A stretch of 7,550 bases of DNA from Deltaproteobacteria bacterium (lineage in GTDB: Bacteria; Desulfobacterota; Desulfarculia; Adiutricales; Adiutricaceae), in assembly GCA_031269135.1 (NCBI GenBank), contig JAISZP010000264.1, forward strand, positions 1-7,550, given 5' to 3'. Under the pieces are notes generated by a model. It was not told the DNA's origin and did not search any database. It worked only from the letters and a program-made list of their open reading frames with translations. Of this stretch, positions 1 to 5,956 are shown one piece after another. Every line of letters begins with the position of its first letter. The first letter of the stretch is position 1. Position numbers and translations under genes: made by a program.

Positions 1-516
1 AACCCTTTTTTCGACCATCCCATCCTGAACTCGCCTTATGAGTGCCCGACTCAGCATTGGGAATTGGATGATTCCGGCCAGCCGACCCAGCAAATCATCC
101 AGACCAGGCGCGACGCCAGCTTTATCACGCCCATTCCTAAACCGAAGAAACGCAAGGGGCAAAACAAGCAGGGCAGCCTCCATTTTGATGCGGAATCCCA
201 GACGGCGGCGGCTATTTCCTCCGGGAAGCAGGAGTACTATCTCTCCACCCTCATCGGTGAACTGCGCAGCGAGGTCGCCGCCTGGCGGGCTCTTCCTGAT
301 GCTCGGGCTTGGAAGGTCACCCCGGAAACAGCCCGACTGCTTGAGCATTGGCTGCACCATAATTTTAGCGGCATCCGCCCTTTTTTTTGTCGGCTTGAGG
401 CGGTGGAAACGGCCATCTGGCTGACGGAGGTCGCGCCCAAGGCCGGCAACGTCGGGAAAAAGTTCATCGAACATTTGGAGAGCACCAAATTCTCGCCCAG
501 GCCGACAAGCTGCTAG
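1..516 (+). pseudogene. BPTD_3080-like restriction endonuclease/helicase, N-terminal remnant (5' end outside window)
   Basis: The frame is open from base 1, so the real start lies upstream. It reads NPFFDHPILNSPYECPTQHW, then ITPIPKPKKRK, ARLLEHWLHHNFS and RPFFCRLEAVETAIWLTEVA. These segments match what I remember of the N-terminus of BPTD_3080-family restriction endonucleases, large type III R-like proteins with a DEAD/DEAH helicase core. In that family the next element is a Walker A segment (ALKLATGAGKT-like). Here the match ends at FIEHLE (460-480) and the frame stops at TAG 514-516, so helicase core and nuclease are both missing. From about 483 the DNA belongs to a different gene read in another frame. 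About 162 family-like codons are visible. The product, if made, cannot be a working restriction enzyme. The family call is from memory and fairly sure; the truncation is seen directly. Confidence 0.75.
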
Positions 517-1044
517 ACCCGGAAATGACCGATGCCGACGGCAATGTTGAAAATCGTGGCGACCCGGTCTCGGCTTTCAACGGCCCGCCGCCCGTGCTAT
601 CCACCTTCAATACGCCTGAAGAAGAAAGCGAAGCCGTGGCCGGTTGGTTGGCGGGTTTACGGGAAGCCGACGTCCCGGCCCGCGAAATAGCCGTGTTCGT
701 CCGCTCGGAAAAGGAACTCCCCCGGGCCGCAGCAGTCTTGAAAAAAGCCGGTCTGCCTTTTGATTCCCTGGACGCCGACATGGAAGTCAGCCTGGATAAG
801 GCTACCCTGGCCGTGATGCACCTGGCCAAAGGCCTGGAGTTCAAAGCCGTGGCCGTCATGGCATGCGACGCCGAGGCCATCCCTTCCCGTCAGCGCATCG
901 AAGCGATGGGCGACGACGCCGACCTGGAAGACCTCTACGCCACTGAACGGCAACTCTTATACGTCGCCTGCACCTCGCCCGCGACCACCTGATGATCAGC
1001 GGCGTAGAGCCGGTTCGGAATTTTTAGATGATTTGCTGGTGTAG
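483..1044 (+). pseudogene. UvrD-like superfamily 1 helicase, C-terminal remnant with two frameshifts
   Basis: From about 483 the frame reads HQILAQADKLLDPEMTDADG, typical of the segment after the YRTT box in a UvrD/Rep-type helicase. A 2B/C-terminal domain follows, with motif V-like AVMHLAKGLEFKAVAVMACD (810-869) and the start of motif VI, ATERQLLYVACT (939-974). The open frame then runs SPATT and stops at 990-992. Shifting at about 975 to the frame of 977 restores ARDHLMISGVEPV. Shifting again at about 1013 restores SEFLDDLLV and a stop at 1042-1044, the usual end of these proteins. Each break fits loss of one base. The first removes the conserved motif VI arginine (VACTRARDHL in relatives). 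The N-terminal ATPase half is absent, so this is a remnant. An in-frame ATG at 525 could start a fragment but has no clear role. Sequencing error could explain the frameshifts but not the missing half. Confidence 0.8.
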
Positions 1045-1066
1045 CGCCTTGGGAGCTTGATGAGTT

Positions 1067-2161
1067 ATGACAATGAAGCTTGACGCATTGAACGGTGTAT
1101 GCCCATATTATACGATGTATCCACTCGATTTCCCATTGCGAGTGCTGAAGGCGCACGGCAAGCGAGGAGACTGGGTGCTCGATCCCTTCTGCGGTCGGGG
1201 CACCACAAACTTTGCGGCTCGTTTGCTTGGGATGCCTTCAATGGGCATGGATAGCAGCCCGGTCGCGGTCGCCCTTGCGAAGGCGAAGCTCGCCAGCGCT
1301 GAGCCGGGTCAAGTCGTGGCGAGCGCCCAGGCCATCCTGAACGCGGCGAAGGAACCGGCATCGGTCCCTTCTGGCGAGTTCTGGAGGCTCGCGTATCATG
1401 AGCATTCGCTCATGCAGCTCTGCCAACTCCGCGAAGCATTGCTTGGCGAATGTTCCTCTTCAACGCGCATCTTATTAAGAGCGATTATCCTAGGAGCGCT
1501 CCATGGCCCGCGTCCGAAGGGGAAGCCATCGTACTTCTCAAATCAATCGCCGAGGACCTTTGCGCCGAAGCCGAACTACGCCGTGAAGTTTTGGACCGCT
1601 CGCGGCATGTGTCCCGACGACGTCGACGTGTTGTCGATCATCAAGACGCGGGCTGATCGCTACCTCACTGACCCCCTGCCGAACGTCGAAAGCAAAGTGG
1701 AACTCGGCGACAGTCGAGTAGCGGGCGCATTCGGCAACATGCCGAAGGCGCACCTCGTCATCACATCGCCTCCGTATTTCGGAATGCGCACCTATTTGCC
1801 GGATCAGTGGCTGCGGCTTTGGTTTCTTGGAGGCCCCGACTATGTCGAGTACCATCAGCCTGAAGGTCAGCTCGAGCATTCAAGTGCCGCTCACTTTGCG
1901 GCCGAAATGGGCCGCGTCTGGAAGAACGTGGCCTCGCGCACGATCACAGAGGGGCGTCTGATTATCAGATTTGGCGGGATTCACGATCGCGCCGCCGAGC
2001 CGATGGACGTCCTAAAAAAATCGTTGGTCGACTCTAGTTGGAGGATTGTTGCCGCGAGGGCGGTACCTGATTCCGACAATGGGCGCCGGCAGGTTCGGCA
2101 GTTTCAGGCAGAACCGAAGAAGGCTATCGTCGAGCATGATGTTTATTGCCGTCGAATCTGA
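1067..2161 (+). CDS. DNA methyltransferase, SPPY type, first gene of the three-gene cassette
   Basis: A complete 364-residue S-adenosylmethionine-dependent DNA methyltransferase. Motif I is VLDPFCGRGTT (residues 37-47), followed by motif II around GMDSSPVAVA (60-69). The catalytic motif IV TSPPY lies at residues 233-237, in the context VITSPPYFGMRTY. About 185 residues separate motifs I and IV, so the order (I, probable target-recognition region, IV) resembles alpha-class amino-methyltransferases. SPPY is most often seen in N4-cytosine enzymes, but N6-adenine cannot be excluded. The start is ATG 1067: an in-frame TGA at 1061-1063 blocks anything further upstream, and GGGAG at 1051-1055 is a fair ribosome binding site. 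It begins 22 nt after the helicase remnant and ends 12 nt before the DUF262 gene. No restriction endonuclease of ordinary type is next to it. Inferred role: self-marking for the cassette. I cannot read the recognition site from sequence. Confidence 0.9.
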   Translation: MTMKLDALNGVCPYYTMYPLDFPLRVLKAHGKRGDWVLDPFCGRGTTNFAARLLGMPSMGMDSSPVAVALAKAKLASAEPGQVVASAQAILNAAKEPASVPSGEFWRLAYHEHSLMQLCQLREALLGECSSSTRILLRAIILGALHGPRPKGKPSYFSNQSPRTFAPKPNYAVKFWTARGMCPDDVDVLSIIKTRADRYLTDPLPNVESKVELGDSRVAGAFGNMPKAHLVITSPPYFGMRTYLPDQWLRLWFLGGPDYVEYHQPEGQLEHSSAAHFAAEMGRVWKNVASRTITEGRLIIRFGGIHDRAAEPMDVLKKSLVDSSWRIVAARAVPDSDNGRRQVRQFQAEPKKAIVEHDVYCRRI

Positions 2162-2166
2162 AGGAG
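2162..2166 (+). promoter_or_regulatory. Ribosome binding site fixing the GTG start of the DUF262 gene
   Basis: AGGAG lies just after the methylase stop codon (TGA 2159-2161) and 7 nt before GTG 2174. It supports the non-ATG start and suggests that the second gene is translated from the same mRNA as the first. Confidence 0.75.
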
Positions 2167-2173
2167 AGAACCA

Positions 2174-3469
2174 GTGACCCAGAAGAAAACAACGGCGGGT
2201 TCGAAGTCGCCGCAAGCGGCGGCAAGCCATCTCCTCGAATTTGAGAAGGTTTCTTTCGATGACGGCGCGAGTAAACCCAAGGCGACGGACGAAGAATTGA
2301 ACAGTCGCTACGCGAAGGGTGAGACCCGAATAGTCACGGAGCAGGCGCGGTATCCACTTGCGGGCATCCTCAAGATGCTCAAAGAGGAGATCGTGGAAGA
2401 TGCCGGTGAGAAGGAGCTTCGTTACAAGCTTGACCCCGAGTACCAGCGCCGCCATCGCTGGAGCGTCGAACGGAAGTCGCGGCTCATCGAATCGTTCCTT
2501 ATGAATGTGCCTGTGCCGCCGGTCTTCCTTTACGAACGAGACCTGGCGCGTTTTGAAGTGATGGATGGACGCCAGCGCCTAACAACGCTGAGCGAGTTCT
2601 ATGCCGACGGATTTGCGCTTACCGGGTTGCAGCACTGGCCAGATCTTGACGGACGGAAGTACTCGCAGCTTCCGTCGAAAGTCCGCGATGGCATTGATCG
2701 CCGTTACATTTCATCGGTCATTCTTCTCAAAGAGACGGCGGCCAGCGAGGAAGAGGCCGCGAGATTGAAGAAGATCGTCTTTGAACGCCTCAACTCGGGA
2801 GGTGTTAAGCTTGCCAACCAGGAGACGCGCAACGCGGTTTATAACGGCCCCCTCAATCAGCTGTGCATCGAGCTTTCCGCGAACGAAAAATTCCGGCGTA
2901 TGTGGGGTATCCCGCTCAACCCGGAACATGAAGAGAAAGACGCCGACGAAGAAGTTGATGATGAAGCTTCCGACGAATCGACGAAGGTGGGTCTTCTCAT
3001 GTTCGAAAAGATGGAGGACGTGGAACTTGTTTTACGCTTCTTTGCCTACCGCAAGATCGGTGAGTTCAAGGCGGGATTGAACAAAATTTCGGAATTCCTC
3101 GATCGGTTTATCGCTAAAGGAAACAAATTTCCGGAAAAGGGTCTCACAGAATACCGATTAATGTTCGAGGCGACCATCGATTTCCTTTGGGACGTACTTG
3201 GGAATGAAGCGTTCACGGTGCTCGCGCCTTCCAGGCAGCGACCAACAAAAATTGTCTACGACCCCCTCATGTTCACCGTGAACAGTCCCGATGTTGTTTC
3301 TCGCTATGCCGATCTCATTGCAAACAAGGCTGTATTGCGCGAGGAGTTGCGGGCGATGTATGAAAGGAATCAGGATTTGTTCTCTGGGCGTCGCACGAAC
3401 TTCAAGGACACCCAGGATCGGAACCGCTGCATGAGCGAGACCTTCGCCGCCGCGATTGCCATGGTTTAA
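2174..3469 (+). CDS. DUF262-domain protein (ParB/Srx-like nucleotidase fold), stand-alone
   Basis: A 431-residue protein with the DUF262 signature: LDPEYQRRHRW (86-96), LIESFLMNVPVPPVFLYE (104-121), the ParB-like box VMDGRQRLTTL (129-139), and VFERLNSGGVKLANQETRN (202-220). DUF262 is known from GmrS/GmrSD-type modification-dependent restriction enzymes and from SspE, where it binds and hydrolyses nucleotide and senses DNA modification; YQR and DGxQR are its conserved residues. A helical region follows, with ELVLRFFAYR near 284-293. An acidic stretch (about 251-269, EHEEKDADEEVDDE) separates the two. I see no HNH/DUF1524 nuclease motif, although that half often occurs fused or adjacent. The start is GTG 2174. 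It ends 25 nt before the HEPN gene, so the effector is probably supplied by that neighbour. Family assignment is firm; the role in this cassette is inference. Confidence 0.88.
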   Translation: MTQKKTTAGSKSPQAAASHLLEFEKVSFDDGASKPKATDEELNSRYAKGETRIVTEQARYPLAGILKMLKEEIVEDAGEKELRYKLDPEYQRRHRWSVERKSRLIESFLMNVPVPPVFLYERDLARFEVMDGRQRLTTLSEFYADGFALTGLQHWPDLDGRKYSQLPSKVRDGIDRRYISSVILLKETAASEEEAARLKKIVFERLNSGGVKLANQETRNAVYNGPLNQLCIELSANEKFRRMWGIPLNPEHEEKDADEEVDDEASDESTKVGLLMFEKMEDVELVLRFFAYRKIGEFKAGLNKISEFLDRFIAKGNKFPEKGLTEYRLMFEATIDFLWDVLGNEAFTVLAPSRQRPTKIVYDPLMFTVNSPDVVSRYADLIANKAVLREELRAMYERNQDLFSGRRTNFKDTQDRNRCMSETFAAAIAMV

Positions 3470-3483
3470 GCCGTGATCGCAAT

Positions 3484-3487
3484 GGAG
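3484..3487 (+). promoter_or_regulatory. Ribosome binding site of the HEPN gene
   Basis: GGAG sits 7 nt before ATG 3495, inside the 25-nt gap after the DUF262 stop at 3467-3469. It supports the chosen start and co-translation on one message. Confidence 0.6.
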
Positions 3488-3494
3488 TCCGCCT

Positions 3495-4595
3495 ATGCGT
3501 TCCACATTGGATGAACTCACCGGAGAACTGACGGAACTGAATACGCTCGTCAAGTCGATCGGCCCGGTCAATCACGCTCTAGAAGGGCACGAAGACACCA
3601 TGGTGCGGCAGTACCTCTCGATCCGAAGACGCTTTGATTACGCGGCGTTTGTTGTCGCGTTGTATTCGTCGTTCGAGAAATTTGTTGAAAACCTCATCAC
3701 AGAATATGTGCATCTCGAGACTCGTCGGCTTCAGTATACCGAGTTACCGCAGAAGCTTTTGAAGAAGCATCTCGCGCGGACAGCTGAGATGTTATCTCGT
3801 GGGCGTATCGGTGAGGGGCGATACGTTGGCTTGACCGAAATAGATGTGGTGAAGAACCTGTTCGAGTGTCTCAACGGCAGGCAACCGTACACACTGAACA
3901 AGGCAGCTGTGGTGGCGCACGACCGGAACCTGCGCATCAGTGAAATCGATGAACTATTTGCAGCCGTTGGCGTCGAACAAATATGCACACGTGTTCGAAG
4001 GGCGGATGCTCTCGCCGAATGGTATCGTGATGTGAACGCATTACCCTCTGCTCCGCGCGACGGAGTGCCCACTGCGACTATTGAGGAACGCGTCAAGGAT
4101 TTAGTCGAGTGCCGCAACCAGATCGCACATGGAAGAGGAACTCCTGACGAACTTCCCGGCGTGGAGAAAATGGAGGAGGCAGTCGGGTTCATTCAGGCGT
4201 TAGCGAGATCCATATTCGCAATAACAGTCGGCCAATATCTTCGAGACCATCACGTCGGCATCCATCTTGAGCAACGCCAGGGTGACGGTCCGTACCAAAA
4301 AGGCACGGTTGTAATTATTGACCCACCCGCACATCGTATCTTTCGGGGCCGGCCTATATTCGCACTTGGAAAGACGATTGGTGCTCGGTGTGGTCGCATT
4401 CAGAGCTTGCGGGTCGACGGCGCCGACATACAAGAGATGGAGGCGAACGCAAGCGCTCCCAATGGCGTCGGAGTTGGACTGGACTTCAAGTATCCAAACG
4501 GCGCCGATGTGAAGCTCGTTGCGCTTCAGGGCGATGACGACATGGTGTGGAGCCCGTTGGAATCGGTGACAGATTCAACACCTTCAGAGGGCTAA
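3495..4595 (+). CDS. HEPN-domain putative ribonuclease with extra C-terminal domain
   Basis: A 366-residue protein. The N-terminal 245 or so residues look like a HEPN helical domain. An early long helix contains DYAAFVVALYSSFEKFVENL (48-67), and a later helix carries ECRNQIAHG (205-213), which gives the R-x4-H motif with R207 and H212. In HEPN ribonucleases these two residues form the metal-independent active site at a dimer interface. The layout resembles the MAE_28990/MAE_18760-like and RiboL-PSP HEPN families; I cannot choose between them. Residues 250-366 form a separate, probably beta-rich domain (for example KGTVVIIDPP, RPIFALGKTIGA) that I do not recognise. No signal peptide or membrane segment is visible, so it should act in the cytoplasm. 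It is the last gene of the methylase-DUF262-HEPN cassette, and the active-site motif looks intact. Inferred role: effector that cuts RNA when the cassette is triggered; target unknown. Confidence 0.82.
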   Translation: MRSTLDELTGELTELNTLVKSIGPVNHALEGHEDTMVRQYLSIRRRFDYAAFVVALYSSFEKFVENLITEYVHLETRRLQYTELPQKLLKKHLARTAEMLSRGRIGEGRYVGLTEIDVVKNLFECLNGRQPYTLNKAAVVAHDRNLRISEIDELFAAVGVEQICTRVRRADALAEWYRDVNALPSAPRDGVPTATIEERVKDLVECRNQIAHGRGTPDELPGVEKMEEAVGFIQALARSIFAITVGQYLRDHHVGIHLEQRQGDGPYQKGTVVIIDPPAHRIFRGRPIFALGKTIGARCGRIQSLRVDGADIQEMEANASAPNGVGVGLDFKYPNGADVKLVALQGDDDMVWSPLESVTDSTPSEG

Positions 4596-4863
4596 TCCTT
4601 GAAGAAGACGGACTTCCGCATCGATCCACCGTAAACTTCCGGCGCAAATTCGGTCTGGCAGGGAAAAGACAAACCTGCAAACTTGACGGGAAAAATGGTA
4701 TAAACTTCCGATTCGTGCCGTTTTCTGGTTTCCTCCAAGAGCAGCGGATTGGATCAAGGTTAATCATTCAAAATTTGCATATATGGCGCCAACTAGAGGC
4801 AAAATTCCTCTGTTGCAGGACAATTTTAGTCGAATTGCCCATTACTTGCGGTCTTTCTGGTTA
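4596..4863. other. Non-coding stretch behind the HEPN gene
   Basis: I see no convincing gene. A + frame that overlaps the HEPN 3' end stays open to 4873 but matches nothing I know and has no ribosome binding site. TAAACTTCCG occurs twice (4632-4641 and 4701-4710). There is a weak 5-bp hairpin, AGAGG/CCTCT (4795-4799 and 4807-4811), without a T run. No clear terminator follows the cassette here. Base composition falls from GC-rich to AT-rich across the stretch, so it may be a junction between pieces of different origin. Confidence 0.5.
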
Positions 4864-5065
4864 TCACCACTAAAAAGGGTACCAGTTTTGGCAACGATTT
4901 TTTTTTAACTTTACCTGAAAAAGTATACCACCTTTTAGTCGCTTCCTGCTTGTGTTTCAGCTTTGAGGGAAGAGGTGATATTTCATAAATTTTAAGAGAT
5001 TTAAGTTTCTGGGTAGAAAAAAATGATAATTTTTGACTTCAAATATTAATGCGAATTTACAAGTC

Positions 5066-5097
5066 AAAAAGAAATCAAGATATCATGATTTCTTTTT
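5066..5097 (+). terminator. AT-rich perfect hairpin with T tail, terminator-like
   Basis: The arms AAAAAGAAATCA (5066-5077) and TGATTTCTTTTT (5086-5097) are exactly complementary around an 8-nt loop containing GATATC. The right arm ends in five T. A-rich left and T-rich right flanks make it able to act in either direction. It is low in GC, so as an intrinsic terminator it would be weak. It lies 5 nt before a second hairpin. Confidence 0.4.
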
Positions 5098-5235
5098 AAT
5101 GTTAAAAGGGTACCAAACTGGTACCCTTTTTAATGGTGAGATCCACTTATCGGCATACAAAAGGTTCTCGTCGATTATTTCAGCGAAAGTCTGTCTACCT
5201 GGCAATTGTTTAAGCGTATGATTATTCGTGGCCAT
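5083..5235 (-). pseudogene. Short ORF, N-terminal fragment like AAA-ATPase-like/PD-(D/E)XK family proteins
   Basis: A 50-residue minus-strand ORF from ATG (5233-5235) to TGA (5083-5085). AGGA (complement of 5243-5246) lies 7 nt before the start, a good ribosome binding site. Residues 8-30 (LKQLPGRQTF, AEIIDENLLYADK) resemble the first residues of the AAA-ATPase-like proteins with a C-terminal PD-(D/E)XK nuclease, which begin with an LPIGIQ-F...I...YLYVDKT pattern. Relatives continue DKT and then reach a P-loop. Here the frame goes DKW and runs through the GGTACC hairpin to a stop. The break in similarity, near 5145, coincides with the outer end of the right inverted repeat. I find no continuation on the minus strand left of 4859. 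It is therefore probably a decapitated gene start, not a working protein. The family call is from memory of a short motif. Confidence 0.45.
5102..5133. terminator. GGTACC hairpin, possible bidirectional terminator
   Basis: AAAAGGGTACCA (5104-5115) and TGGTACCCTTTT (5119-5130) pair perfectly with a 3-nt loop, AAC. Flanking TT and TAA extend the symmetry with one bulged T. The stem is followed by T-rich sequence on both strands, as in a bidirectional terminator. Its right arm is also the core of the right-hand inverted repeat. It lies within the 3' part of the short minus-strand ORF. Confidence 0.45.
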
Positions 5236-5410
5236 TACGAGATCCTAAATTTGTGTTTGTTATTGTGATGGTGGTTGGGCGCCCCGTAGTCAGCTAAAGA
5301 GCCGTCAAGCGGAACTTCTGACGCTTAAAGAAAAACAACGTAAGCTTTGAACGTCTTTAAGTAATTATGCCACATGAAAGACGGTTTGGCGAGTGTGTGT
5401 TGGAGTTATC
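5236..5410. other. Divergent intergenic region
   Basis: This separates the minus-strand fragment starting at 5235 from the + strand ORF starting at 5411. I looked for paired -35/-10 boxes in both directions and found none that convince; TTGAAC at 5347-5352 has no good -10 partner. Nothing else is recognised here. Confidence 0.35.
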
Positions 5411-5956
5411 ATGGAGACAGTCTTCATTTCTAAACAATTTAGCGATATCGTTTGTTGGAGAGCTATTTTTGTCGGAAAGATTAGTTTTGTCGGAAAGCTT
5501 GGTTTGGAGGTTTTTTGGGAAGATGACGTAATCTCGCCTTCAAGGTTAGTCGAACCCTGCGCCGAGATAGCAGGCTGTTTTAAATGCGAAATTCAGCATT
5601 TAAGGCGACGTGATTTGGACGACCTTTTCGCTCGTCGGCATAGTGCGTCTGACCTCGCCAAATGGCTTTGCTCCTACAACAATAGTCTCGGCGCCAGCAA
5701 AACATTCGGGAGTAAGCTTAATAGTCATAACTGCAACAGTTGCGTAAGACTGGCTTTAAAATCTTCCAGGTTAAATGCAAAGCAATCGATTTTCATATCA
5801 CTGACTGAAAAAAGGCGGTTGACCTATTGTTGGTCGGTTATTTCTCGGGAGCTACTATGGCGCTGCGCTTACAGTTTTCGTCAATACGACAAAATCGGGG
5901 AGCTGCGGCGGAATCTAAAAACAATTTTCCGCCAAACAAGGGCGAGAGCGCATTGA
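5411..5956 (+). CDS. Hypothetical protein, 181 residues
   Basis: I do not recognise this protein. The open frame extends back to 5393, but ATG 5411 is the likelier start because TGGAG (5401-5405) lies 5 nt before it. The product begins METVFISKQF. It is rich in Cys, Trp and Arg, with scattered pairs such as CFKC and CNSC that could hint at metal binding but form no known motif. Residues 20-29 contain a duplicated peptide (FVGKIS then FVGKLG) produced by an 18-bp tandem repeat in the DNA. The C-terminus is basic (RRNLKTIFRQTRARAH). There is no signal peptide or obvious membrane span. It stands alone in AT-rich DNA, with no partner within 500 nt downstream. It could be a real orphan gene of foreign origin, a decayed gene, or chance; 181 codons without a stop in this composition favours the first two. 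Confidence 0.45.
   Translation: METVFISKQFSDIVCWRAIFVGKISFVGKLGLEVFWEDDVISPSRLVEPCAEIAGCFKCEIQHLRRRDLDDLFARRHSASDLAKWLCSYNNSLGASKTFGSKLNSHNCNSCVRLALKSSRLNAKQSIFISLTEKRRLTYCWSVISRELLWRCAYSFRQYDKIGELRRNLKTIFRQTRARAH
5467..5502 (+). repeat. 18-bp tandem duplication inside the hypothetical gene
   Basis: TTTTGTCGGAAAGATTAG (5467-5484) is followed directly by TTTTGTCGGAAAGCTTGG (5485-5502), with 16 of 18 positions the same. The unit is a multiple of three, so it duplicates six residues (FVGKIS/FVGKLG) without breaking the frame. Confidence 0.8.

Larger units (their letters stand above)
4864..5139. repeat. Pair of 25-bp inverted repeats bounding an AT-rich 276-bp segment
   Basis: The + strand at 4864-4888 and the reverse complement of 5115-5139 agree at 24 of 25 positions; the single difference is C4870 against A5133. 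The core is AAAAAGGGTACCAGTTT. Shorter relatives of the core sit inside: AAAAAGTATACCA at 4918-4930 and AAAAGGGTACCA at 5104-5115, both in direct orientation to the left copy. The 226-nt interior is very AT-rich and carries no credible gene. This arrangement suits a small non-autonomous mobile element or a dispersed intergenic repeat, but I see no target-site duplication and cannot show other copies. Confidence 0.6.

Noticed and set aside
38..424. Open frame on + strand, 128 codons
   Set aside because: It overlaps the restriction remnant in another frame, is rich in Arg/Ser/Pro as GC-rich shadow frames are, and has no ribosome binding site.
464..953. Antisense open frames over the helicase remnant
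   Set aside because: They mirror a recognisable helicase C-terminus on the + strand and match no family.
1065..1879. Antisense and alternate-frame ORFs within the methylase
   Set aside because: The + frame carries both methylase motifs; the others are low-complexity shadows.
2012..2455. 147-codon antisense ORF across the methylase/DUF262 junction
   Set aside because: It covers two supported + genes, and I recognise nothing in it.
4547..4873. 108-codon + ORF starting inside the HEPN 3' end
   Set aside because: No ribosome binding site and no recognisable sequence; it runs into the inverted repeat and AT-rich DNA.
4864..5139. CRISPR array or tRNA/attachment site in the AT-rich region
   Set aside because: The repeats are inverted, not regularly spaced direct repeats, and I found no tRNA cloverleaf or tRNA 3' end nearby.
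5033..5221. 62-codon + ORF through both hairpins
   Set aside because: It starts at TTG without a binding site, and its sequence is dictated by the palindromes. The minus-strand ORF at 5083-5235 is better supported.
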